Positions 6,764 through 14,626 are shown, numbered from the stretch's first letter. The stretch is 17,982 nucleotides of DNA from Erysipelotrichaceae bacterium (GCA_003543215.1 DPJD01000001.1:199188-217169); one strand, 5' to 3'. Numbers and translations are program-made. The notes: generated by a model not told the origin, from the sequence alone.

Positions 6764-7606
6764 ATGGACGTAAAACAAATACTAAAAGAATATCAAACTC
6801 AGCATACAATCAAATTAGTCGCCAGTGACTTGGATGGAACCTTATTGGATAAGACTGGATTGCTCAGTGAAACAAATCGTAAAGCGATACAAGATCTTAA
6901 GGCTCGAGGCATTCAATTTGCGATTGTAACAGGTCGACCTTATTTTTCAGTAAGTCCTTTATTGTCGATGTGGGGGATTGAAGGTCTGGTGGATGTGATC
7001 ATCGCAAACAATGGTCTTGAAATCGGTATCCAAGCAACGGGCGAACTTATTTTAGGTGAAAAACTCTCTGTAGTTGCGATTCATGAGATTCTTGATTTAT
7101 ATGAGGGTGTTCCTGGAAACTTTTGTTTCTATGGAGACAATGCCTTGTATGGGCAAGAGATGGATGCGTTTATGAAACGTGTCAGTGTCAAAAATCATCT
7201 TCCTGCCTATGTGGTGGACATGAAAAAGACCATACAAAAAGACCTTGAGAAACTTCTCTTGGCCTGTGATCCCAATGATTTGGAAATGATCAATAACTTC
7301 TATCTCGCACATCAAAGTGAATTATATCGTGGTTTCAAATCACAAGATTATCTCTTTGAATTTATGCATCCCAGCGTAAGCAAGTTGGGTGGTATCGAGA
7401 AACTCGCTCAACATTTAGGTTTCAATGTCGAAGAAGTTATTGCCTTTGGGGACAATCTCAATGATTTGGAAATGATTCAAGGCAGTGGCTTCGGGGTTGC
7501 CATGATCAATGGAGATCCAATTGTCAAAGCACACGCTAAAATCATTGCGCCACATCATGATGAAGACGGCTTTGCGCATATCATCAATCAAATGCTCGAA
7601 ATATAG
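6764..7606 (+). CDS. HAD-superfamily Cof-type sugar phosphatase
   Basis: A 280-residue cytoplasmic phosphatase. HAD motif I is SDLDGT (21-26, nucleophile Asp22, acid/base Asp24), motif II is VTGRP (55-59), the motif III lysine is SKLGG (Lys207), and motif IV is GDNLND (229-234). A C2-type cap of about 115 residues lies between motifs II and III, as in the Cof/YidA group that dephosphorylates sugar phosphates or nucleotide cofactors; the substrate cannot be read from sequence. The ATG at 6764 is the first possible start after an in-frame stop at 6737 and has no ribosome binding site. With the promoter only 7 nt upstream, initiation is probably leaderless. The gene stands alone and ends at a terminator near 7640. 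Confidence 0.9.
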   Translation: MDVKQILKEYQTQHTIKLVASDLDGTLLDKTGLLSETNRKAIQDLKARGIQFAIVTGRPYFSVSPLLSMWGIEGLVDVIIANNGLEIGIQATGELILGEKLSVVAIHEILDLYEGVPGNFCFYGDNALYGQEMDAFMKRVSVKNHLPAYVVDMKKTIQKDLEKLLLACDPNDLEMINNFYLAHQSELYRGFKSQDYLFEFMHPSVSKLGGIEKLAQHLGFNVEEVIAFGDNLNDLEMIQGSGFGVAMINGDPIVKAHAKIIAPHHDEDGFAHIINQMLEI

Positions 7607-7639
7607 TTTAGAAGTAAAATCACATAATATTTTAGCGAG

Positions 7640-7670
7640 ATCCCTTGTGTACATAAGGGGTTTTGTTTTT
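7640..7670 (+). terminator. Intrinsic terminator after the HAD phosphatase
   Basis: An 8-bp stem, 7640-7647 with 7654-7661 (CCCTT/AAGGG core plus wobble closures), followed by TTTTGTTTTTT. Confidence 0.8.
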
Positions 7671-7672
7671 TA

Positions 7673-7701
7673 TTGAACAGACTATCTAGAGGTGTTATAT
7701 T
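7673..7701 (+). promoter_or_regulatory. Promoter of the two-gene membrane protein unit
   Basis: TTGAAC (7673-7678), 17 nt, TATATT (7696-7701), with a TG at 7693-7694 making an extended -10. It begins directly after the preceding terminator and leaves a leader of about 65 nt before the ATG at 7774. Confidence 0.65.
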
Positions 7702-7773
7702 GAAACTGTTGAGTTTATTAATGAGCTATGTTCATTGATTATTTTAGCCAATCATCAAATAAAGGAGAGAAAC

Positions 7774-8646
7774 ATGTATCATCGTAAAACCATCGCCATA
7801 CTAACGATTCTTCTACTTTTACTAACCATTTTAAGCAGTGTACTGGGGATTCAAGCCTTTCAAAATGTAGATGGACCTCAATTCACGTCCCTTTATGGGG
7901 AACATATTCAATTGTATGGATATGGTATTTATGCCAAAGACTCAGTGTCGGTTGCGGTTCAAGGGATTGCTTCGGATATTGTGACACTCTTTGTCGTGGT
8001 TCCTGCGACGATCTTCGCTTTATTGTCCATGCTTAGGAAATCCTTAAAAGGGACACTTGTCTTAACGGGAATGTTAGGTTACTTTCTCTATACCTACACT
8101 TCTTATACCTTTCTATGGATGTACAATCCCTTGTTTCTGGTGTATGTCGCTCAGATGTCATTGAGCTTCTTCGCCTTTGTCTTATTGATGATGAGCTTTG
8201 ATATTCAAAGTTTGCGAAATGCCATTTTACCAGCTTTTCCAAGATTACCACTGATCGTGTTCATGGTGGTATTATCGATTTTAGTCGCAATGATGTGGTT
8301 GGGGAGAATCATTCCGGCGATGCTCGAAGGAGTGGCACCCCTTGGTTTGGAGCACTATACGACATTGGTCATTCAAGCCTTGGATTTAGGTTTTGTGATT
8401 CCAGCGAGCTTGGTCACCGTAGTTTTGTTGGTTCGTAATCATGTTTGGGGTTATTTTTTAGGCACGATCCTAATCTTTAAGTACGTGGCTTTATTGATGG
8501 CAATATCGGCGATGGTTCTACTTATCTTCATTGAGAATACAGGGGCTTCCATGATTGAAGGCGCTGTGTTCATCGGTTTCACCGTCTTGGCATTAGGAAT
8601 GATAACGTTTGTTTTTCGTGGTATTCGATCGACACACATGGCTTGA
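7774..8646 (+). CDS. Polytopic membrane protein of unknown function
   Basis: A 290-residue integral membrane protein. An N-terminal hydrophobic helix (about residues 6-27) is followed by an extracytoplasmic loop with FTSLYGEHIQLYGYGIYAKDSV, then about seven further membrane segments, with positively charged short loops (MLRKSLKG, FPRLP). The GYGIY.DSVS..VQGIA pattern recurs in unannotated bacterial membrane proteins, but I cannot attach a function. The start is ATG 7774, with AAAGGAG 6 nt upstream; the frame extends back to 7735 without a ribosome binding site. Only six nt separate it from the next membrane protein, so the two probably form an operon and might act together. Confidence 0.75.
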   Translation: MYHRKTIAILTILLLLLTILSSVLGIQAFQNVDGPQFTSLYGEHIQLYGYGIYAKDSVSVAVQGIASDIVTLFVVVPATIFALLSMLRKSLKGTLVLTGMLGYFLYTYTSYTFLWMYNPLFLVYVAQMSLSFFAFVLLMMSFDIQSLRNAILPAFPRLPLIVFMVVLSILVAMMWLGRIIPAMLEGVAPLGLEHYTTLVIQALDLGFVIPASLVTVVLLVRNHVWGYFLGTILIFKYVALLMAISAMVLLIFIENTGASMIEGAVFIGFTVLALGMITFVFRGIRSTHMA

Positions 8647-8652
8647 TATGAT

Positions 8653-9276
8653 ATGCGGAAATTAGAACGAGTTCTGATTGCATCCGGTATGTTGGGTGTG
8701 ATTCTATACGTATTGCATACGATTGTTGGTCAAATTCTATGGCCAGCTTATGACCCCATTGCGATGGATATTAGTTCACTGACTGCAGATGGGGCACCGA
8801 ATGCCGCATTATTACGGTTCATGTGTGATGCGTATGCTTGGACAATGTTGGCGATGGTTGGGACCTTTTTGATTCAAACGAAACGCAAGAAGCAGAACGC
8901 TTTGTTTATTGGGTTTATTGTATTGATGGTGATGCAAATGACATCGTATTTCGGATATGGGTTATTCCCGCTCGATGGTGATAAAACACATATGTCATTT
9001 CAGAACCAAATGCATATTTTGGTAACGATCATTGTTGTTTTTTCAACAATTTTGTCTTTTTTCTTAATTGCTTATGGCTTTCATAGAATATCTCAAGCCA
9101 AGCTTAGAAACATCAGTCTTTGTTTTGCGGTTCTTGTGACAGCATTTGGAGCACTGAATCCAATAATGATGGCGCAAGGATTAAACATCTTAGGTTTGAC
9201 GGAACGCTTAGTCATTTATACGATCATGATTTATATGTTTGGTTTGTCTTACTATTTCAGTGTCGTAGAAGTTTGA
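8653..9276 (+). CDS. DUF998-like membrane protein
   Basis: A 207-residue protein with six predicted membrane helices. It shows the DUF998 pattern: an N-terminal helix GMLGVILYVLHTIVGQ, a periplasmic-side loop with the DISSLTADGAPNA segment (37-49), a loop with GLFPLDGD (about 109-116), and a helix beginning NQMHILVTIIVVF (119-131). The family is widespread but its biochemical role is not established. The ATG at 8653 follows the previous stop by six nt and has no Shine-Dalgarno, so translation is likely coupled to the upstream gene. No terminator is visible in the 97 nt after it. Confidence 0.75.
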   Translation: MRKLERVLIASGMLGVILYVLHTIVGQILWPAYDPIAMDISSLTADGAPNAALLRFMCDAYAWTMLAMVGTFLIQTKRKKQNALFIGFIVLMVMQMTSYFGYGLFPLDGDKTHMSFQNQMHILVTIIVVFSTILSFFLIAYGFHRISQAKLRNISLCFAVLVTAFGALNPIMMAQGLNILGLTERLVIYTIMIYMFGLSYYFSVVEV

Positions 9277-9339
9277 AAAACCAGTCGAATGTATTAATCC
9301 GATTTGGGTAGGGTCAATTCTTAGTTGAATGGTTGAAAG

Positions 9340-9348
9340 TGTTATAAT
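9340..9348 (+). promoter_or_regulatory. Extended -10 promoter of the sixA-CHAD unit
   Basis: TGTTATAAT, a full consensus extended -10 element, 25 nt before the ATG at 9374. The -35 region is weak (TTAGTT at 9321-9326). Confidence 0.65.
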
Positions 9349-9373
9349 GAATCTACAAAGAAGGTGAAATCTT

Positions 9374-9850
9374 ATGAAACATATCATTTTGATTCGTCAT
9401 TCTCAAGCCGAAGATTTACTTGATGGAATGGATGATGCGACACGTTCATTGACTGAAAAGGGTAAAAAGAAACTTCGCAAAATTAGTCCGTTTTTGAAGC
9501 AGAAGATTCGTGAGTTTGAAACGGTTTCCATTTTTAGTTCTAATCTAAAACGTTCGATTCAAAGTGCTCAGATCTTGGCGAAACGTCTTGATCGTAATTA
9601 TGCGGGTGAACAGACTTTTCTTCAAACCGGAGATACCGAAGCCTTACTTGATTTGATAAGAGAAGAAGATGTGGAATGCCTCCTCTTGGTTGGGCATCAA
9701 CCTTACCTAAGTGAGTTCAGTGAGAATTTGAGTGGTCTTGATCTACCGTTTGAAACCTGTGCATGTGCATGCTTTAGTATCGATGAGGATGAATTCAATC
9801 TAGAGTGGTTCGCGCAACCACACTGGATGACGCGACATGCCAAGTCATAG
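9374..9850 (+). CDS. sixA: SixA-type histidine phosphatase
   Basis: A 158-residue single-domain phosphatase of the histidine phosphatase (phosphoglycerate mutase-like) superfamily. The catalytic RHS motif lies at residues 8-10 (phospho-accepting His9), with supporting Arg60 in SNLKRSIQSA and the second active-site histidine in VGHQPYL (His108). The compact size and lack of insertions match SixA, which removes phosphate from phosphohistidine proteins in E. coli; other small phosphoesters are possible substrates. The ATG has GAAGGTG upstream. Its last 14 nt overlap the start of the CHAD gene, which ties the pair together and suggests a joint role in histidine-phosphate or polyphosphate metabolism. 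Confidence 0.85.
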   Translation: MKHIILIRHSQAEDLLDGMDDATRSLTEKGKKKLRKISPFLKQKIREFETVSIFSSNLKRSIQSAQILAKRLDRNYAGEQTFLQTGDTEALLDLIREEDVECLLLVGHQPYLSEFSENLSGLDLPFETCACACFSIDEDEFNLEWFAQPHWMTRHAKS

Positions 9851-10658
9851 ACATCTCACTGTAACTCTTTTCTCAAAATTATGGATTGCACAGTGTGAAC
9901 AAATCATTTTATGTGCGAAGTCGATACAACGTGTTGAAGAAGAAATTGAAATCGTACATCAGTATCGTATCGCAATTCGTAAAGCGCGATCTTTACTTGT
10001 GTTTATGAAGCCCCTTTTAAAAGTGGCTTTTTTTAATCAAGTGAATGCTCAATTGAAAGAATTTGCGAATCATTTCTCTAAAGTACGAGAGTGGGATGTG
10101 CTGTTTGAGTATTATGAAAGTACATACCTGGAACATGTGGATGAAGATAAGCAGTTAACGGAATTCTTATTAGGTGTGCAAAGAAAAAACCGATTGGATG
10201 CGTATTCGCATTATGATGATCAAGTCATCGTAGCGACTTTACAAACCATTATTCAGAATTTTGAAGTGAACGGATTTAAACACAAAGCCCATGATGTTTC
10301 ATGTTTATCTTTCGTCAAAAAACGAGCGAAGATATTGCGTAAAGCAATCGAACAAAAAGAAGAACGTTTAAAACCTAATGATTTCAAGCGCATCCATGCA
10401 TATCGTATCGCGAATAAACGTCTCCGTTATGCGCTAGAGTTGCTCAATCCTGATTTTGATGGTTCATTCGATAAACGTATAAAGCGTTTAAAAACAAAAA
10501 CCGATCAATTGGGGAATCGTTGTGATCTCTACGTCATGCATGAAGATTTAAATGCTTTACTTGCTCTTCGAGATCAAAACAGCGACAAGATGAGCACTTT
10601 AGATAAATTTTTAAGGTTCATTTCATCTGAAATGACAAAGAATGAAGCAAATGGATAA
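9837..10658 (+). CDS. CHAD-domain protein
   Basis: A 273-residue, almost entirely alpha-helical and strongly basic protein. It carries the two conserved histidine repeats of the CHAD fold: HQYRIAIRKARSLLVF (His41, Arg44, Arg48, Lys49, Arg51) and HAYRIANKRLRYALELL (His187, Arg190, Lys194, Arg195, Arg197, Tyr198). CHAD domains bind inorganic polyphosphate through this basic surface and localise to polyphosphate granules in some bacteria. No CYTH triphosphatase domain, its frequent partner, is fused here. The ATG at 9837 lies inside sixA (14-nt overlap) with only a weak GGATG ahead, implying coupled translation. Confidence 0.88.
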   Translation: MPSHRHLTVTLFSKLWIAQCEQIILCAKSIQRVEEEIEIVHQYRIAIRKARSLLVFMKPLLKVAFFNQVNAQLKEFANHFSKVREWDVLFEYYESTYLEHVDEDKQLTEFLLGVQRKNRLDAYSHYDDQVIVATLQTIIQNFEVNGFKHKAHDVSCLSFVKKRAKILRKAIEQKEERLKPNDFKRIHAYRIANKRLRYALELLNPDFDGSFDKRIKRLKTKTDQLGNRCDLYVMHEDLNALLALRDQNSDKMSTLDKFLRFISSEMTKNEANG

Positions 10659-10714
10659 AGTAATTCAAATAAACTTTGATAAACTTAAAGTATGAGCTGT
10701 GAAAGGAAAACACT

Positions 10715-11737
10715 ATGAAACTAGGAATCGTTGGGGCGGGCATGATCGTCCATGATGTCTTGAGTTTTTTATCTCAAGTCAATGGCATCGAAATCACTGC
10801 GATCTGCAGTCGTAAATCAAGTTATGAAAAAGCGAAGCAATTGGCTATACAAGCACAGATTCCTTTGGTCTATGAGGACTTGGAAGCTATGTTAGAAGAT
10901 GATAAAGTGGATGCGATCTATATCGGAGTACCGAATGATCAACACTTTGCACTCGCAAAAATCGCGTTATTGGCGAAGAAACATGTCATTGTGGAAAAAC
11001 CATTCACAAGCAATCATCGTGAAGCTTTGGCCTTGGCTGAGTTGGCGAAACAACAAGATCGTATTATCTATGAAGCAGTTTCGACGCATCATCTTCCCAA
11101 TATGCTTCATTTGAAAGCAGATTTGCCTAAATTAGGTGAGATTCGCATCGTGACTTTAAATTATTCACAATATTCCAGTCGATATGATGCATTCAAACAA
11201 GGTATCATCGCACCTGCGTTTGATCCGAATTTGTCGGGTGGTGCGCTTATGGATTTGAATATCTATAATTTGAATTTTGTTTTAAACTTGTTTGGTGAAC
11301 CAATAAATGTGGAATATTTTGCCAATGTGCAAAAGGGAATTGATACTTCTGGTATCTTGGTTTTGGATTATCCGACCTTCAAATGTGTTTGTACAGGGGC
11401 AAAGGATTGTAAAGCTCCGCTCTTTAACAGTATCCAAGGTGAAAAAGGTTCGATCATCATACAATCTTCCGTAAGTACGCTCCTAAATTATCAATTGATC
11501 ATGAATGATGGTTTACGTAAACAAAGTTCGACACAAGAAGGTGAGATTCTCAATTACAGTGAAGGTAAACATCGGATGTATGATGTGTTTGTGGAGTTTG
11601 AGCGTATTGTCCGTGAAAATGATCGTGCACAAGCACTGAAGATGTTAGAACTTAGTGTATTGAGCATGAAGGTTCAAACGGAAGCACGTATAAAGGCGGG
11701 TATCGTCTTCCCAGCAGATTTAAAGGAAGTGGCATGA
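10715..11737 (+). CDS. Gfo/Idh/MocA-family oxidoreductase (first copy)
   Basis: A 340-residue NAD(P)-dependent oxidoreductase. The Rossmann dinucleotide motif GIVGAGMI is at residues 4-11, followed by the ICSR strand end, GVPNDQH (71-77) and the family-defining EKPF (94-97) with catalytic Lys95. The C-terminal half is the mixed alpha/beta substrate domain (LSGGALMDLNIYNLN). Members act on sugars, inositols or sugar nucleotides; the substrate is not deducible. It starts with AAAGGAAAA about 6 nt before the ATG, 56 nt after the CHAD gene. It overlaps the next gene by 4 nt (ATGA), so this is the first of three coupled genes. Confidence 0.9.
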   Translation: MKLGIVGAGMIVHDVLSFLSQVNGIEITAICSRKSSYEKAKQLAIQAQIPLVYEDLEAMLEDDKVDAIYIGVPNDQHFALAKIALLAKKHVIVEKPFTSNHREALALAELAKQQDRIIYEAVSTHHLPNMLHLKADLPKLGEIRIVTLNYSQYSSRYDAFKQGIIAPAFDPNLSGGALMDLNIYNLNFVLNLFGEPINVEYFANVQKGIDTSGILVLDYPTFKCVCTGAKDCKAPLFNSIQGEKGSIIIQSSVSTLLNYQLIMNDGLRKQSSTQEGEILNYSEGKHRMYDVFVEFERIVRENDRAQALKMLELSVLSMKVQTEARIKAGIVFPADLKEVA

Positions 11738-12141
11738 TGAACTTCAATGAATTCTTGCATGTCCAAGCCTTGGAAATGGGACTTGAAGCTGTGCGTTTGG
11801 TTAAAGAGCGTCAATGGCGTCGCATTGGGGTGCGCATCATCCTCCATGACGTCTTAGTATTTCAATACTTGATGGATGGAAAAAATGAAGATAATTATCT
11901 TCAAGGTAAAATCAATGTCGTAAAAACTACGGGTTTGAGCTCGGATGAAGTCTACAATCGTAGAGCAGAGTTTGAGCACTTATTGGATAAAGCGGAATAT
12001 TGTGTTAGTGGTGGAGCAGTTCCAATCATCGTCAAGGGAGAAGTTTATGGTGTCATTGCCATTTCAGGGATGACGCAAGAGAAAGATCATGAACTTGCCA
12101 TGGAAGTGTTGAAGAATGCTTATGAGCGTGTGAGTGCATGA
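11734..12141 (+). CDS. HbpS/GlcG (UPF0303-like) family protein
   Basis: A 135-residue single-domain protein. The family pattern is visible in the C-terminal half: a helix ending DEVYNRRAEFEHLL, then SGGAVPIIVKGEVYGVIAISGM (about 91-112), then DHELAMEVLKNA. Annotators often call this group heme-degrading or HbpS-like, but many members have no shown heme activity, and no axial ligand can be assigned here. The start ATG at 11734 overlaps the previous stop (ATGA); an adjacent in-frame ATG at 11737 is equally possible. It ends in another ATGA overlap with the following oxidoreductase. Being sandwiched between two sugar-type oxidoreductases suggests an accessory or carbohydrate-related role rather than heme metabolism (inference). 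Confidence 0.8.
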   Translation: MMNFNEFLHVQALEMGLEAVRLVKERQWRRIGVRIILHDVLVFQYLMDGKNEDNYLQGKINVVKTTGLSSDEVYNRRAEFEHLLDKAEYCVSGGAVPIIVKGEVYGVIAISGMTQEKDHELAMEVLKNAYERVSA

Positions 12142-13163
12142 AGCCCATCGTTACAGCCTTAATCGGAAATGGTAAGAGTGCCAATCGCTACCAATTACCT
12201 TATATCCTGCAAAGAAAAGATAAATATAATGTAAAGGCAATTTATCAACGTGATTGTTCGGTTTTCAAGTGGAAGAAAATTGAAGATATCCACTATACAG
12301 ATCAATTGAATCAATTGCTTGATGATCCAGAGATTGAACTGATCATCGTGACCTTACCGTCGCATCTGCACTATGAATATGCTAAAAAAGTGCTGGAAGC
12401 CGGTAAACATTGTGTCGTTGAAAAACCCTTTACAGAAACCCTGACTCAAGCGAAAGAACTATTTGATCTTGCGCGTGATAAAGGCTTGATGATTCAGTGT
12501 TATCAAAATCGACGTTTTGACAGTGACTTGCTTACGGCTCAAAAAGTGATGAGAAGTGGTGCTTTAGGAGATCTACAGGAGATGGAATTGAGTTTCGATT
12601 ACGATCGACCGGAAGTTCCTTTAAGCAGTACGAGTTTTAGTCGTATCCATTCCTACTATTATGGTCATGCGTGTCATTCTTTGGACCAAGTGATTTCGAT
12701 GTTTGGGAAGCCAGACAGAGTCATCTATGACGTGCGTCAATTGCTTGGAAGTGGTCGCTTAAATGATTATTTTGATTTAGATTTGTTCTTTGGATCAATC
12801 AAAGTTTCCATCAAATCCAGTTTCTTTAGAGTTGTCCCACGGCCAAGTCTGGTGGTGTACGGTTCAAATGGAATGTTTATCAAAACGAAAAAGGACAAAC
12901 AAGAAGAACATTTAAAACAGTTCTTATGGCCTGATTGGGAGGGGTTTGGTAAAGATGATCCAGAAGAATATGGCATCTTAAACGTGCGCGACGAAAGTGG
13001 TCAAATACAATCATCAAGAGTTGAGACGGTAACAGGGGATTATGGTCGTTATTACGATGTCTTGTATCAAACATTACGTTACAATGAACCGAAGTTGGTT
13101 AAAGATGAACATACCTTATGGCAGCTTGAATATTTAGAAGAAGGCATTAAAGATTTGAAATAG
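12138..13163 (+). CDS. Gfo/Idh/MocA-family oxidoreductase (second copy)
   Basis: A 341-residue protein of the same superfamily as the gene two positions upstream but clearly divergent from it. Its Rossmann motif reads LIGNGKSANRY (8-18) in place of GxGxxG. It has TLPSHLHYEYAK (72-83) and EKPF (95-98) with catalytic Lys96. HACHSLDQVISMFG (about 176-189) supplies the conserved His and Asp of the substrate domain, as in the YvaA/IolW-like subgroup. It overlaps the preceding gene by 4 nt and ends 2 nt before a strong bidirectional terminator, closing the three-gene cassette. Confidence 0.88.
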   Translation: MKPIVTALIGNGKSANRYQLPYILQRKDKYNVKAIYQRDCSVFKWKKIEDIHYTDQLNQLLDDPEIELIIVTLPSHLHYEYAKKVLEAGKHCVVEKPFTETLTQAKELFDLARDKGLMIQCYQNRRFDSDLLTAQKVMRSGALGDLQEMELSFDYDRPEVPLSSTSFSRIHSYYYGHACHSLDQVISMFGKPDRVIYDVRQLLGSGRLNDYFDLDLFFGSIKVSIKSSFFRVVPRPSLVVYGSNGMFIKTKKDKQEEHLKQFLWPDWEGFGKDDPEEYGILNVRDESGQIQSSRVETVTGDYGRYYDVLYQTLRYNEPKLVKDEHTLWQLEYLEEGIKDLK

Positions 13164-13164
13164 A

Positions 13165-13199
13165 AAAACACGGAAGCTAAACAACAGCTTCCGTGTTTT
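13165..13199. terminator. Bidirectional terminator between convergent genes
   Basis: A perfect 14-bp stem, 13165-13178 (AAAACACGGAAGCT) with 13186-13199 (AGCTTCCGTGTTTT), around a 7-nt loop. A/T ends let it work in both directions. The minus-strand symporter's TAG stop lies within it. Confidence 0.92.
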
Positions 13200-14490
13200 G
13201 ATTGTAGATGTCTTCGTTGAAATGGCCTGTTTTCTTCGCAACGATCAGGGTTGCGGTTGCGGCACCCGTCACATTGGTGGCAGTACGTCCCATATCCACT
13301 AAGCTTGAGATGGGTGTCATCAAGACAATGACATCCAGTGGTAAGCCCATGCTTGCAAAGACAGCCGTAGCCGTAATCGTGGCGGTACCTGGAACACCGA
13401 CTGTTCCAATCGATACCAAGACCGTTGTCCCAATCAACATCGCGTATTGGGCTAAACCAAAAGGAATACCGAGTGCGTTGATTGCGAATACCGCCAACAT
13501 CGTTGGCCAGATTCCCGCACATCCAGGCATGCCCATGTTTGCGCCTAGGGTTGCGACGAAGGATGCCACATCTTCATGGACACCGAGGTTTTCTTTGAGT
13601 TGACGAATGGTTACGGGAAGGGTTCCGATTGAAGATTGTGAAGTGAAGGCTACGATTTGAGCAGGGAAGATCCCTTTGAAGAAGCGGATGGGATTCACTT
13701 TCGCAACCAAAGCTAAAAGTGTGCCATGGACTAAGAAGGTTTGTATCACAAGCATCAGATAGGCGACGAGAACAGGTAGAATCAAGACCCATAGATCCAC
13801 ATTCGCACTGTGACGACTGGTCGCATAAGCAATCAATGACAATACAGCGTAAGGTGTCAACTTGATAATGGAGCGAACGATTCCGAAGAGAATTGTGTTT
13901 AAAGCATCGATGCCTTCTTTAAAGTTAGAAAGCGAAGGAATGCGCTCACGCAATTTAACAAAGGTAAAACCGATCATTAAGGCAAAAATCAAAAGGGGAA
14001 TGATTTCTTGATTTGCCGCATGAGCGAAAATATTACGAGGGAAAAGATTGAGAATTGTTTCTAGCAATGTTGGGACCGTTGTGGTGCTGGCTTCACTGCT
14101 TTCAAGAATCGTCACACCTACGCCTAAATTGAAGAGATTGGATACGACAACACCTAAGATGGCGGCGATGAATGTGTTCAAGCTTAACCAGAAAATCGAT
14201 CCCAAACCGATGGATTTAAGTTTTGCGGTATTCTCTAGCTGAATGATGGATGCGATGACACTGATGAAGATCAGTGGTACGACAATGGCTGAAATCAAAC
14301 GGGTGTAAATTTGTCCGAAGATACGAACCAAGTCCACATGACCTTGGAAGACGAGACCAACTAGAATCCCGAAAATCATTGCGATAAGTGTTCGGATGCC
14401 AAAATTGACTTTGCGCTTCGCTAAATAGAATAATAAACCAAATAAAATAAGTGTCGTGCCTAAGGCACTGATTGCGTTTATGGTGAACAT
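13177..14490 (-). CDS. tcyP: TcyP-like L-cystine symporter (DAACS family)
   Basis: A 437-residue integral membrane transporter of the dicarboxylate/amino acid:cation symporter family. Helical hairpins and unwound-helix motifs are visible: AFTSQSSIGTLPVT (a TSRSSAG-type hairpin 1), MGMPGCAGIWPTMLA (the NGCAGIYPAMLA of TcyP-type proteins), GVPGTATITA (hairpin 2) and DMGRTATNVTGAATA (helix 8). The CAG and DMGRTA.NV.G forms fit the cystine branch better than glutamate or C4-dicarboxylate carriers. The N-terminus (helix, then YLAKRKVNFGIRT) also matches TcyP-like layout. The ATG at 14490 has AAAGGA upstream. A 160-nt leader with a cysteine-containing peptide and an attenuator precedes it, which independently supports cysteine/cystine as the substrate. 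Confidence 0.85.
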   Translation of the reverse strand: MFTINAISALGTTLILFGLLFYLAKRKVNFGIRTLIAMIFGILVGLVFQGHVDLVRIFGQIYTRLISAIVVPLIFISVIASIIQLENTAKLKSIGLGSIFWLSLNTFIAAILGVVVSNLFNLGVGVTILESSEASTTTVPTLLETILNLFPRNIFAHAANQEIIPLLIFALMIGFTFVKLRERIPSLSNFKEGIDALNTILFGIVRSIIKLTPYAVLSLIAYATSRHSANVDLWVLILPVLVAYLMLVIQTFLVHGTLLALVAKVNPIRFFKGIFPAQIVAFTSQSSIGTLPVTIRQLKENLGVHEDVASFVATLGANMGMPGCAGIWPTMLAVFAINALGIPFGLAQYAMLIGTTVLVSIGTVGVPGTATITATAVFASMGLPLDVIVLMTPISSLVDMGRTATNVTGAATATLIVAKKTGHFNEDIYNQNTEAVV

Positions 14491-14505
14491 AAATTTCCTT
14501 TCAAT

Positions 14506-14530
14506 AAAAAAAACAGGTCGAAAACCTGTT
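14506..14530 (-). terminator. Attenuator terminator in the tcyP leader
   Basis: On the minus strand AACAGGT (14530-14524) pairs with ACCTGTT (14518-14512) around a 5-nt loop, followed by eight Ts (to 14506). It stands between the promoter and the tcyP start, only 16 nt before the ATG, so it can only act as a conditional terminator. Its 5' arm shares four bases with the antiterminator. Confidence 0.85.
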
Positions 14531-14569
14531 GAAAATGCTAAATGGTTCTCTGCTTAGCTAAATTCAACA
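14527..14569 (-). promoter_or_regulatory. Antiterminator hairpin of the tcyP leader
   Basis: On the minus strand TGTTGAA (14569-14563) can pair with TTCAACA (14533-14527), with an inner stem GCTAA (14558-14554)/TTAGC (14541-14537) and a 12-nt loop. It uses the AACA that also starts the terminator stem, so the two structures exclude each other. Its 5' arm overlaps the last Cys codon and stop of the leader peptide. It can alternatively pair with ATTCAAC (14619-14613), giving a 1:2 / 2:3 / 3:4 attenuator layout. Confidence 0.65.
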
Positions 14570-14611
14570 TCGATTGTGACAACACATTATTCTATTTACA
14601 TTAAGTAACAT
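14564..14611 (-). CDS. Cysteine-rich leader peptide MLLNVNRIMCCHNRC
   Basis: A 15-codon ORF read on the minus strand from ATG 14611-14609 to TGA 14566-14564, preceded by AAGGAG (14627-14622) with a 10-nt spacer. Codons 10, 11 and 15 are all TGT (Cys), in a peptide with no other sign of function. It begins about 40 nt after the predicted transcription start and ends just before mutually exclusive antiterminator and terminator hairpins upstream of a cystine transporter. This is the expected form of a leader peptide sensing charged tRNA-Cys: ribosome stalling at the CysCys pair would leave the antiterminator 5' arm free. It is too short to be listed by ordinary gene callers. Confidence 0.75.
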   Translation of the reverse strand: MLLNVNRIMCCHNRC

Positions 14612-14626
14612 CGTTGAATCGCTCCT

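Noticed and set aside
7735..7773. Longer N-terminus for the 290-aa membrane protein
   Set aside because: No Shine-Dalgarno before 7735, while ATG 7774 has AAAGGAG at ideal spacing and opens directly into a membrane helix.
8648..8665. ATG at 8648 as an alternative start after the membrane protein
   Set aside because: The frame closes after five codons. ATG 8653 opens the real DUF998-like gene.
13079..13522. 147-aa minus-strand open frame rich in Cys and Trp
   Set aside because: It is an out-of-frame shadow of the symporter running into the neighbouring oxidoreductase. Its composition is not protein-like and it has no ribosome binding site.
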